Source: an uncultured Roseobacter sp. (lineage in GTDB: Bacteria > Pseudomonadota > Alphaproteobacteria > Rhodobacterales > Rhodobacteraceae). Taken from it: 64,000 bases of DNA. Below the pieces are notes generated by a model. That model worked only from the letters and a program-made list of their open reading frames with translations, made no database searches and was not told the origin of the DNA. The stretch lies in NCBI GenBank assembly GCA_947488305.1, contig CANKZM010000001.1, positions 372,001 to 436,000 of the forward strand, given 5' to 3'. The position numbers were made by a program, and so were the translations under genes. Of this stretch, positions 1-7,924 are shown piece after piece; the first letter of the stretch is position 1; every line of letters begins with the position of its first letter.

Positions 1-1
1 A

Positions 2-1072
2 AAAGACCTGCTTGAGGTGATTGAAAGCGGGTCGCCCAAAATGACCCCCAGTGAAATCACGAAGATGACGCTGAGGCTACTTGATGCCATCGCGCATGTG
101 CACGGTCAGGATTTGCTCCATCGGGACATATCGCCAGACAATATTTTGGTGGATAAGACGGGACATCCGGTCCTGATCGATTTTGGAGCGGCCAGAGAAG
201 AAGCCAGCCGGAAGAGCCGCGTTCTTTCATCTGTACTGGTGGTCAAGGACGGGTATTCACCGCAAGAGTTTTACGTCGCGGGCAGCCAACAATTGCCTTG
301 CAGTGACCTCTATGCTTTGGCGGCGACGCTGGCTCACCTTGTGTCTGGGGAAGCACCGCCAAACAGTCAGGCACGTCTGGCGGCGCTGGCCAGCAATCAA
401 CCCGATTTATACGAACCCCTGACGGGCCGCTTCCCGCAATATGATGACGCGTTCCTTCAGGCGATTGACAAGGCGATGGCCATTGTCCCGTCAGAGCGTT
501 TGCAATCGGCAGAAGATTGGTCCCTGATGATCGACCATTCCAAGCGCGTCGAGTTGGCCCGTCAGAGAGCGCTGAAAGACAAGACGATTGACCAGACGGT
601 CATGAACCTTGTCCGCACCGTGAACGTCGAGCCTGAGCCGTTGGAACAGGGGATATCGAACCCCGGCCAGAACCTGGAGCCATTGGAAAAGAAATCAGAT
701 TCTCCTGCCGAAACATGTGTGGAAGATCTTCGTGCGCTGGACCTGGTGGATGTTGGAGCGATTACACTTCCAGCCGTCGAAAATGACGACAACAAGCCGA
801 CACCATACGTTCGCGTCAAATCGAAAGCTGTGAAAGCTGCTCAGGAAGCTCTCGAGGTGAAGAAATCGCCGAAACCTCGCAGATCGCCCCGGCAATACAT
901 TCGCATGGCAACAATCCCCTTCGTGTTCTGTGCCTATTTTTTCTACGGCTACATCTTGTTGCAATATGACGCGGTTCAGGCTGCCACTGTGCAACCGATC
1001 CTGGATTGGAAAGAGGAACTTTCCAAGCCGAAGAGGTCAAGTGTGACCATACTCAGATTGTCTGAAAGCTGA
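2..1072 (+). CDS. Ser/Thr protein kinase, membrane-anchored (5' end outside window)
   Basis: The reading frame is open to the first base of the window, so the ATP-binding N-lobe lies upstream and is not seen. Of the 356 visible residues, about 1-190 are the C-lobe of a Hanks-type kinase: catalytic loop HRDISPDN (residues 40-47, with catalytic Asp and Asn), DFG (60-62) and an APE-like GYSPQEFY (84-91). The residue two after the catalytic Asp, usually Lys in Ser/Thr kinases, is Ser. A Pro/Glu-rich linker follows, then one hydrophobic membrane span (about 302-322) and a short C-terminal tail. The kinase domain would thus sit in the cytoplasm. It heads a run of + strand genes for an FHA reader and a PP2C phosphatase, so it is probably the writer of a local phospho-Thr circuit. 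Kinase identity is firm; the substrate is unknown. Confidence 0.88.
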   Translation, partial: KDLLEVIESGSPKMTPSEITKMTLRLLDAIAHVHGQDLLHRDISPDNILVDKTGHPVLIDFGAAREEASRKSRVLSSVLVVKDGYSPQEFYVAGSQQLPCSDLYALAATLAHLVSGEAPPNSQARLAALASNQPDLYEPLTGRFPQYDDAFLQAIDKAMAIVPSERLQSAEDWSLMIDHSKRVELARQRALKDKTIDQTVMNLVRTVNVEPEPLEQGISNPGQNLEPLEKKSDSPAETCVEDLRALDLVDVGAITLPAVENDDNKPTPYVRVKSKAVKAAQEALEVKKSPKPRRSPRQYIRMATIPFVFCAYFFYGYILLQYDAVQAATVQPILDWKEELSKPKRSSVTILRLSES

Positions 1073-1162
1073 CCTCGCCATGACATTCTGTGAACGCAAA
1101 CCCTCCAGTAACGTGTCCCTTGGACATTTGAGTAACGATCAGCCCCTAGGAAAGGTAATTCC

Positions 1163-2350
1163 ATGACTCTCTTCAAGAAAGTATTCCAGACCCAATCCCA
1201 ACCGGCCTCAAAAGAAGACGTGTTGGATGAGGATGCATTGCGCCGCGCTTTTGCAGAGGCAGAAGAGGCGGCTGATCCGCTCGATCTTGATCCGTTTGAG
1301 TGCGTCGAAGCGAAAGCAGCGGATGAACCGGGTGTTGAAGAAGACCTTGAAGAGGGGGAGCTTATCCAGCCCGATGCCTCGACAGAGCAGGATCTGGAAA
1401 CCGATGCGTTTCAGATGATTGACGGCGACGTTGTGCAAGACGAAGACCTCACTGATGAGTGGTATGAGAATGACCCCCCGCAGGAACTAGAGGAGGCTGT
1501 GGAACTGGCGGAAGAAGCCGTGGTTGAAGAAGATGAGCCTGCCCAGAGCGATGAGGAGATCGCGGCCTGTCTTGATAGGGCACTTGCAGCTGATGCACCC
1601 GAAACGCAGGCAGAATCGGATACGTTTGATCTGTCACATGGTGTCGAAGCCGCCAGTGACGAGCCAATTGATGAGCCGATAGACGATTTGGTGACGTCCG
1701 AACTGGTTGATGAAGAAACATCGGACGATGTTGATCTGACGCAGTTCGCACAGCAGCAAATGGCGGTGCTCGAGACCGAAGAGGCGAATGCGAATGACGG
1801 TTTGGATCTGTCGGCCGCAGGTTCTGATGGGCTTGATACAGTTCCTGCACCTGCAGCAGGTCGGGCTGGCCGTCGTGCTGGACGTGTCAAAACCCGATTG
1901 CTGGGCTTTAATCGAACTGGAGATGCCGAGCATGATCCTTTCGGCCAGGCGCCGGAAGCAACAGCCTCGGCGCAACGTGAAAAATACCCTGTCGGATGGT
2001 TGGTCATTGTCGAGGGGCCGGGTGTTGGCCATTCCTTTAGCATATTCACTGGCGCATCGATGATCGGACGTGGTGAAGATCAGGTGATCCGGCTCGATTT
2101 TGGCGACAATAGTATTTCGCGCAACAACCACGCGGCGATCGCGTATGATGAAGAACAGAACAAGTTCTATATTGGCCATGGCGGCAAATCCAACATCATC
2201 AGACGCAATGCCCGCCCGGTCCTGAGTACAGAAGAGCTGCATCACGCAGACCTGATCCGTATTGGTGAGACCACGTTGCGATTTGTCGCTCTTTGCGGGT
2301 CAGATTTCCAGTGGAATATCTCCGGGGTTACAAATGCAGACGGTGTTTGA
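1163..2350 (+). CDS. FHA-domain protein with long acidic N-terminal region
   Basis: A 395-residue protein. Residues about 15-230 are extremely rich in Asp and Glu with scattered Thr/Ser and few aromatics, so probably disordered. A short basic Arg/Gly stretch follows near 233-245, and residues about 274-375 form a forkhead-associated (FHA) domain. The FHA hallmarks are visible: IGRG (301-304) and SISRNNH (317-323), with the Ser and His that shape the phospho-Thr pocket. FHA domains bind phospho-Thr peptides, so the protein is likely the reader for the kinase just upstream, and its acidic Thr-containing tail could itself be a substrate. The start is ATG with a GGAAAGG ribosome site. The stop overlaps the start of the phosphatase gene. 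The domain call is firm and the partner assignment is inferred. Confidence 0.85.
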   Translation: MTLFKKVFQTQSQPASKEDVLDEDALRRAFAEAEEAADPLDLDPFECVEAKAADEPGVEEDLEEGELIQPDASTEQDLETDAFQMIDGDVVQDEDLTDEWYENDPPQELEEAVELAEEAVVEEDEPAQSDEEIAACLDRALAADAPETQAESDTFDLSHGVEAASDEPIDEPIDDLVTSELVDEETSDDVDLTQFAQQQMAVLETEEANANDGLDLSAAGSDGLDTVPAPAAGRAGRRAGRVKTRLLGFNRTGDAEHDPFGQAPEATASAQREKYPVGWLVIVEGPGVGHSFSIFTGASMIGRGEDQVIRLDFGDNSISRNNHAAIAYDEEQNKFYIGHGGKSNIIRRNARPVLSTEELHHADLIRIGETTLRFVALCGSDFQWNISGVTNADGV

Positions 2351-3179
2351 CTATGAGGCCGCCAGTGCTCTGAGCAAGGGGCAGCGCGACTATCAGGAAG
2401 ACGCGATCCTTTCTGATTTTGCGCGTGGTGGTGAGGCTGGCCTGGTGGTTCTCGCCGATGGCATGGGCGGTCATGCCGCTGGTGACGTCGCCTCAAAGAT
2501 TGTGGTGACGGAGGTGTTCAGCGAGCTGATCTTTCAACGGTCAGACCCGGATCAGTTCGAGCCCATTGTGCCTCAGTGCCTGCACAATGCGGCGATGGCC
2601 GCAAATGCCTGTTTGCGAAACCATGTCCAGAACTATCCCGAAACGCGAGGTATGGGTGCGACCCTGGTGGCCGGTGTGATCCTGCGCGAAAAGCTCTATT
2701 GGATATCCATCGGTGACTCTCCGCTGTTCTTGTTCCGAGACGGTGTGCTGACGCAGTTGAACGAAGATCATTCGATGGCGCCGCAGATCGATTTTATGGT
2801 CAAATCTGGTCTGCTTTCCAAAGAGGAAGGAGCGTGTCATCCGGACAGAAACGTTCTGACCTCTGTCTTGTTTGGTGAGAAGATACCCAAGATCGATTGC
2901 CCTGAAGAGCCTGTCACGCTTTGCGATGATGACATATTGATCGTCGCCAGTGATGGCTTGCAATACTTGTCAAACGAGCAAATTCAGGCTGCGTTGCGGC
3001 GTAATCACCACCTCTCCAGCAACCAGATTGTCGACGCTTTGATGCATCAGGTCACAGGATTGGAAGATCCAGACCTCGATAACGTTTCATTGTCCCTCGT
3101 CAAGCTGCAACGCACTGGAGCTGAAAGCCAGGCTGACATGCAGCAAGAACAGCGGTCGGGTATCCGCTGTGTTGGATGA
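2334..3179 (+). CDS. PP2C-family protein Ser/Thr phosphatase
   Basis: A 281-residue PP2C/SpoIIE-type phosphatase of the stand-alone bacterial kind. The metal-binding and structural motifs appear in order: RDYQED (18-23), ADGMGGH (41-47), RGMGAT (105-110), IGDSPLFLFRDG (about 125-136), VASDG (about 208-212) and the final DN (249-250). These residues hold the two metal ions that activate water for phospho-Ser/Thr hydrolysis. No membrane segment is seen, so it is cytoplasmic. The ATG at 2334 was chosen because it starts directly before the conserved N-terminus; it overlaps the FHA gene by 17 bases, suggesting translational coupling. It probably removes phosphates placed by the upstream kinase, as in PpkA/PppA-type pairs. 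The enzyme class is firm. Confidence 0.9.
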   Translation: MQTVFDYEAASALSKGQRDYQEDAILSDFARGGEAGLVVLADGMGGHAAGDVASKIVVTEVFSELIFQRSDPDQFEPIVPQCLHNAAMAANACLRNHVQNYPETRGMGATLVAGVILREKLYWISIGDSPLFLFRDGVLTQLNEDHSMAPQIDFMVKSGLLSKEEGACHPDRNVLTSVLFGEKIPKIDCPEEPVTLCDDDILIVASDGLQYLSNEQIQAALRRNHHLSSNQIVDALMHQVTGLEDPDLDNVSLSLVKLQRTGAESQADMQQEQRSGIRCVG

Positions 3180-4287
3180 CTTGTCCCAGGAAACGGCGGC
3201 CCGCAGGTTGCAGCATGCCTCAGAGGATGTCTCGTTGTCGTCCAGTGCGCGTGCGCATGCCAAGCAGTTGGCGGACCGTTTAACCAACGGAGTCTGTATC
3301 CTCTTGCTGGGACCGAGCGGTGTCGGCAAATCTACATTATGCAGGTCCATATTGGGAATGTCAGGGTCTGGGACACCGTCTATCATGCGCGGCGAGGACG
3401 CTCATGTCGTTACGTCCCACGCGGAATTCAGTGTGTATCAGGCGGACCCTTCAGTACTGGGGCACGCGCGGGTGGTCGATGTGACCACACCGGAGGATAC
3501 AAGTAACTTTGGAAGATGCGTTGAAGATTGCATTGCAACAGCTGACATTGTGATTTGGTGCACCCAAGAGTTTGATGATCACGAGGCAATACTCTGGCAA
3601 TCTGCGCCGGACCCATTGAAGGATCACAGTTTTCTGGTCCTGACGAAAGCTGACCTTCTGGCAGAAAAACGCATCCTGAGAGAGCGCATTATGGCTCTGC
3701 AGCCTGTAGTCAGCGAGGAATTTCACAGTTTCTTTCCGGTAACCACCACGCGTATTCGTCAGCTGCAAGAAGCAGGTGAAACGGTTTCAGATGCTATTTT
3801 TGCCGCGAGCGGGTTAAAGGCCTTGATCGATACTGTTTCTTCGCTTGTTCGATCTGGCCAGCGTGCGGATTTGGACAGCGCGATTCTTTTCCTCGAAAGG
3901 CAGGGCCTTACACTTGATGACCCGATGCCGGATCGCGTTGCACCACCGACACCATCAGATACAAGCCCGCTTCGGCTGGCTTGCAAGGCTTCGCGTGATC
4001 GCCTGATCGAACGCGCTTTCGATATTGCCGAACTCGGATTTGATGAATCAGAAGGTGATATGTCTGGGGTTCTGGAAATGTGTGGCTCCATTTCTGAAGA
4101 TCTTATGGAAGACATGCGCGGCATGTCGCAGGAACATGCCGACCTGGAGCCCTGGAATAGCGAATTCGAAGGGGCCTCTGACAAGATCATGCTGATGACC
4201 ATGGAAAACGACACCCGTTCTGCGGCAGATGCGGTTACCATTTTGCTGCAGTTGAGACGCGATTTGGAACAGCTGTCTTTTCAATAA
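3169..4287 (+). CDS. P-loop GTPase-like protein
   Basis: A 372-residue protein starting at a GTG that overlaps the phosphatase stop by 11 bases; a later start is possible. A Walker A/G1 motif GPSGVGKST (48-56) and a G4-type TKAD (159-162) place it with TRAFAC-class GTPases. The expected G3 motif (DxxG) is degenerate: the strand ending in Asp104 runs VVDVTTPED with no Gly. The rest, from about residue 200, is mostly predicted helix with no obvious membrane segment. It sits between the phosphatase and a dynamin-like GTPase in the same operon. Nucleotide binding is likely; hydrolysis is uncertain because of the altered G3. The specific family was not recognised. Confidence 0.72.
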   Translation: MLDDLSQETAARRLQHASEDVSLSSSARAHAKQLADRLTNGVCILLLGPSGVGKSTLCRSILGMSGSGTPSIMRGEDAHVVTSHAEFSVYQADPSVLGHARVVDVTTPEDTSNFGRCVEDCIATADIVIWCTQEFDDHEAILWQSAPDPLKDHSFLVLTKADLLAEKRILRERIMALQPVVSEEFHSFFPVTTTRIRQLQEAGETVSDAIFAASGLKALIDTVSSLVRSGQRADLDSAILFLERQGLTLDDPMPDRVAPPTPSDTSPLRLACKASRDRLIERAFDIAELGFDESEGDMSGVLEMCGSISEDLMEDMRGMSQEHADLEPWNSEFEGASDKIMLMTMENDTRSAADAVTILLQLRRDLEQLSFQ

Positions 4288-4371
4288 ATTGTAAGGACAC
4301 TCAGCTTTTGCGCCAGTGTCCAGCCACATTGCAGGCACAATCTCCTTCCATTTTAGTGAAAGGTTAAGCGC

Positions 4372-4461
4372 ATGTGGGGTGGCAAAATGAAACATCTGTT
4401 CGGCAAGACGTTCCAGATTTCTATCGGATGCCAGGTTAGGGCGGCGAGGGGGGCTGGATGA
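4372..4461 (+). CDS. Possible 29-codon leader ORF before the dynamin-like gene
   Basis: A short frame starts at ATG 4372, with an AAAGG-like site upstream, and stops at 4459-4461, where its TGA overlaps the ATG of the large GTPase gene. The peptide is small and basic (MWGGKMKHLFGKTF and on). The ATGA overlap matches the coupling seen elsewhere in this operon. There is no homology argument, and chance is quite possible. It is listed because it lies in the otherwise empty 170-base gap 4288-4457. Confidence 0.2.
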   Translation: MWGGKMKHLFGKTFQISIGCQVRAARGAG

Positions 4462-6533
4462 ACGTTCTCAACTCATCAGATGAATTGGCATTTATCAAAG
4501 CCAAGCAAGAGGAGCTTCTGAGCAGTGGCTTGGAGGGGCTTTGCGCGTTTACGGAGTCCGCAGACAAATTACGGGATGCCTTGACGATCCTTTCCGACGT
4601 AGGCGACGAGAATGCGCAGCGCCGCATTGATCGCATGTTTCGGCAGTTGGACGGATTCGAACCGTCCGTCACGATGATCGGGCAAATCAAATCCGGTAAG
4701 ACGTCATTGGTCAACGCGCTCATCGGGGCGCCGGATCTGCTGCCTGCGGATGTAAATCCGTGGACGTCGGTTGTCACATCTCTGCATCTTAACCCCGAGG
4801 ATCCAACTTTCGAAAACCACGCCAGCTTTCGGTTTTTTGACGAGGATGAATGGGACCGTCTTGTTTCTGGTGGCGGGCGTATTGGCGAACTGGCAAGCCG
4901 TGCAGGTGCCAATGATGAGCTCGAAAAGATCAAGGCGCAGGTAGCTGAAATGCGCGAAAAGTCTCGTGCAAGGCTCGGACGCAAGTTTGAGGTTCTTCTC
5001 GGTCAGCAGCGTGACTACGGGTATTTCGACAAGGACCTGATTGAGCGATATGTCTGCCTTGGCGAAGAGCCGGATGCAGATGAGGATCAATCTTCTGACA
5101 CGCAAGGGCGGTTTGCCGACATCACGAAGTCGGCAGATCTGCATATGACGCGCATGGCAATGCCGATGCGGCTGTGCATTCGCGATACACCTGGCGTAAA
5201 TGACACCTTCATGATGCGTGAGCAAATAACCATTCGTGCGGTCCGGGACAGCCGTCTTTGCGTTGTCGTTTTGTCTGCGCATCAGGCATTGTCATCGACC
5301 GACATGGCGCTTATCCGCTTGATATCTCATGCGAAGTCTCGCGACATTATCATCTTCGTGAATCGTGTGGACGAACTGTCAGATCCCAAGCGTCAGATTC
5401 CTCAGATACGAGAAAGTGTCGAAAACACATTGAAGAAACACAAAGGCCCCGTCGATGCCGAGGTCATTTTCGGCAGTGCACTTTGGGCGCAACACGCATT
5501 GCAGATGCGTCTGGAGGATATGCCGCCCGCCAGCGTGGCAGCACTTGATAACTGGCGATCAGACGCATCGCTCTCTGACGCCGAATTAGCCGGTGCGAAG
5601 GATGCAATGAGCGCCTGGCAGGCGTCGGGAATACCGGCGCTTCAACGGGCGGTCGCCGAACGGATTGTTGACGGCTCAGGTGCGGCGCTGATTCAACGCG
5701 TTGCTGCCAGTGCCAAGAACATTGCGTCCGGTCATGTCGCTGCAGATCGGATCCGTGTCGCTGATAAAAAGGAGCGTGATACTTCTGAGATCGGCATCGA
5801 GGAAGCCCGGACGCGGATGAAAGATCTGATGCGAGACCACAAGCAAAACCTGCGTGACAGCTTTGACGAGATCGTAGGTAGCTTCGCTGAGCGCCTTGAG
5901 CGCGTGCAGCATAGCTTTTTGGAACGGGCGACGGCATCGATGGTCGAGCATCTCGAACAACGAGGTGAAAATGCGCCGTGGACGTATGACCCCGCTGGTC
6001 TGAGAATGTTGCTCAACTCCTCGCACAAGGTGCTCGCGCGCAACAGCGTGAGTGCATTTGACAAGGCGACGCGCTCGGTGGCCGAGGATGTTTCCACCCT
6101 ATATGCGCAAGCCTTTTCGCTTGACCCGGAAGACATCGATATTGCCTTGCCGCGCGCTCCTCAGGTCCCTGCACCTGTGTCGCTTGGCCGAACCATTGCG
6201 CTGGACCTGAATGCAGCGTGGTGGAAACGGTGGTGGCGGCAGCGCCGCGGATATAAAGCCTACGCTGCTCAATTCTATGACCTGATCAAATCTGAAACGG
6301 TTCCGGTCGTTTCAGAACTGCGGGATGATCTCGCAGAGGGTGTGCGCCAGAATGCGTTGGAGAGTTTTGAGAGTTTTCTGAATGAACAGCTCTCAGTGTT
6401 TGAAACGCTGGAGCGAACCCAAAGCGCGAACCCTGACGAGTTACCCGATGTTGCGGCTACAACTGCGCCACGCGAACGGCGCGCCGCACTTGCGCAAGCC
6501 GTCGAAACACTGAACGAGTATGCAATGTCATGA
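4458..6533 (+). CDS. Large dynamin-like GTPase
   Basis: A 691-residue protein. The N-terminal third is a GTPase domain with G1 GQIKSGKTS (75-83), a likely G2 Thr in DVNPWTSVVTS, G3 DTPG (243-246) and G4 NRVD (302-305). From about 430 on it is long and helical with coiled-coil character, as in bacterial dynamin-like proteins that bend or fuse membranes. Near 588-597 lies WWKRWWRQRR, a Trp/Arg-rich stretch that could act as a membrane-inserting paddle; no true membrane span is seen. It starts at ATG after a purine-rich GAGGGGGG and overlaps the next gene by 4 bases (ATGA). It is probably the effector of the kinase/FHA/phosphatase operon. The GTPase call is firm; dynamin-like function is inferred from architecture. 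Confidence 0.8.
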   Translation: MNVLNSSDELAFIKAKQEELLSSGLEGLCAFTESADKLRDALTILSDVGDENAQRRIDRMFRQLDGFEPSVTMIGQIKSGKTSLVNALIGAPDLLPADVNPWTSVVTSLHLNPEDPTFENHASFRFFDEDEWDRLVSGGGRIGELASRAGANDELEKIKAQVAEMREKSRARLGRKFEVLLGQQRDYGYFDKDLIERYVCLGEEPDADEDQSSDTQGRFADITKSADLHMTRMAMPMRLCIRDTPGVNDTFMMREQITIRAVRDSRLCVVVLSAHQALSSTDMALIRLISHAKSRDIIIFVNRVDELSDPKRQIPQIRESVENTLKKHKGPVDAEVIFGSALWAQHALQMRLEDMPPASVAALDNWRSDASLSDAELAGAKDAMSAWQASGIPALQRAVAERIVDGSGAALIQRVAASAKNIASGHVAADRIRVADKKERDTSEIGIEEARTRMKDLMRDHKQNLRDSFDEIVGSFAERLERVQHSFLERATASMVEHLEQRGENAPWTYDPAGLRMLLNSSHKVLARNSVSAFDKATRSVAEDVSTLYAQAFSLDPEDIDIALPRAPQVPAPVSLGRTIALDLNAAWWKRWWRQRRGYKAYAAQFYDLIKSETVPVVSELRDDLAEGVRQNALESFESFLNEQLSVFETLERTQSANPDELPDVAATTAPRERRAALAQAVETLNEYAMS

Positions 6534-7447
6534 TAGAGAACAGTGAAGTGCCCAAACCAGCCTTTTGGAAGGAACCAGAAGGCCCTCGATTGCCTCGCAT
6601 TGCACTGATGGGAGAGTTCAGCGCTGGCAAAAGTACTCTGGCGAACCTGATGATCGGAACCAATCCATTGCCGGTGCAGGTTGTGGCGACACAATTGCCG
6701 CCTGTGTGGATCAGTTATGGCAATAGGCCCTCAGTCATCGTCGATTTGGAGGGTAATGAGACGGAGTGTGATCTGGCAATGCTGGAAGGTATTGACCCGG
6801 AAGAAACGGCCTTCATCAAGTTCTATTGCGAGCAGGAAATCCTCAAGCAATGTGAGATAATCGATTTGCCGGGTATCTCCGACCCGAATATGGCACAGGA
6901 CGTTTGGGCGCGGATCATGCCGTTTGCCGACGGCGTGTTGTGGTGCAGTCCGGCCACCCAGGCGTGGCGCCAAAGCGAGGCAGCAGTTTGGGAAGAGATT
7001 GATGATGAGGTCAGACAGAATTCGATCTTGTTGCTGACGCGCGGCGATATGCTTTTGAACGAAAAAGACAAGTCAAAGGTGCTTAAACGCGTTCAGGGCG
7101 AAGCCGGGACCTCTTTTGCCGATATCATGATTGTTTCGCTCGTCCTCGCTCGCGATGCGGGAGACGATGAAGAGATGTGGGAGCAGAGCGGTGCAGACCG
7201 TTTTGTCTCCAGCTTCCTCGCGCTGCTTGAAAAAATAGCGGACGGCCTTGAGCCCTCCAATTCCGAGTCACCGTCACCGCGGTCTGTTTTCAACGAGAGC
7301 AAACCGGAGGCAATGGTTGAGGTGGACGAGGACCGTGTCGCAATTGTTCCGCGCCGACCGATCCGGCGCCGGGAAGCTGTGCGTGATGCGCAGCAAGACA
7401 CGCTTTCAGACGTGGACCCGATGTCTTTCATGCCGAAATTTTCCTAG
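6530..7447 (+). CDS. Dynamin-type small GTPase
   Basis: A 305-residue GTPase: G1 GEFSAGKST (28-36), the form typical of dynamin-family proteins; G3 DLPG (112-115); G4 TRGD (170-173). The domain fills most of the protein, and the last 60 residues form a basic tail (RRPIRRREA) ending in a short acidic-hydrophobic stretch. It lacks the long helical stalk of the preceding gene, so the two may form a heterotypic pair, as seen for some paired bacterial dynamins. The ATG overlaps the upstream stop by 4 bases, which implies coupled translation and perhaps fixed stoichiometry. Nothing in it points to a known housekeeping GTPase such as Era, Der or Obg. Confidence 0.8.
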   Translation: MIENSEVPKPAFWKEPEGPRLPRIALMGEFSAGKSTLANLMIGTNPLPVQVVATQLPPVWISYGNRPSVIVDLEGNETECDLAMLEGIDPEETAFIKFYCEQEILKQCEIIDLPGISDPNMAQDVWARIMPFADGVLWCSPATQAWRQSEAAVWEEIDDEVRQNSILLLTRGDMLLNEKDKSKVLKRVQGEAGTSFADIMIVSLVLARDAGDDEEMWEQSGADRFVSSFLALLEKIADGLEPSNSESPSPRSVFNESKPEAMVEVDEDRVAIVPRRPIRRREAVRDAQQDTLSDVDPMSFMPKFS

Positions 7448-7540
7448 TCCGTTAACCAGACACACATGTTCTGAGATTAAGGCAGTCCTAACTGTCTGAG
7501 AGCAAATGGCGTGTGGTGAAACCCGACTACGGTGTATGGT

Positions 7541-7924
7541 GTGACAATCGTAAAGGAATTGGCTGACCTTCGGGCCGGATATCCCGGTTGTCACGCTGTT
7601 GTCTTTGCTGATTTGACAACCGGCATGGTATTGGCATCGAGCACCGCCGAACGAACAACCCAGGAAAAGCTTGATGCTTTGTGTGAGGCAGGGCGGGAAT
7701 GTCTGCTGGGAGCACAAGCCGCTGACCTGACCGGTATACTGACAGGAGGGGGATCGGCGGCACCGACATTGGCCTGGCGGGCTGATCCCGATGAATCGCG
7801 CTGTTATGTCAAGCTTCCTGCCCCCGCGGGAGAAGCGCTTTGTATTGCAACGAGTCATGATATCCCGCTCGACCAGTTAAGCGTGGATGCCACCGCGCTG
7901 CTTTCGCGTATCGCGGGAGAATGA
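7541..7924 (+). CDS. Roadblock/LC7-like small protein
   Basis: About 127 residues if read from GTG 7541 (GTG 7532, three codons earlier, is equally possible; an in-frame TGA at 7517 limits it). The pattern of an N-terminal helix, GCHAVVFADLTTGMVLAS, a long helix, then a Gly-rich hairpin resembles the roadblock/longin fold. In bacteria such proteins (for example MglB) act as regulators of small GTPases. That would fit the three GTPases directly upstream, 93 bases away. The similarity was judged by eye and is modest. The stop overlaps the next gene's ATG by 4 bases. Confidence 0.55.
   Translation: MTIVKELADLRAGYPGCHAVVFADLTTGMVLASSTAERTTQEKLDALCEAGRECLLGAQAADLTGILTGGGSAAPTLAWRADPDESRCYVKLPAPAGEALCIATSHDIPLDQLSVDATALLSRIAGE

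Noticed and set aside
1411-2049. Long open frame antisense to the FHA gene (Ser/Thr/Ala-rich)
   Set aside because: It mirrors the acidic repeat-like codons of the real gene, has no domain and no ribosome site.
2-3179. Kinase, FHA and PP2C genes as part of a type VI secretion locus
   Set aside because: No secretion structural gene (sheath, VgrG, Hcp, TssM) is in the window; the partners are GTPases.
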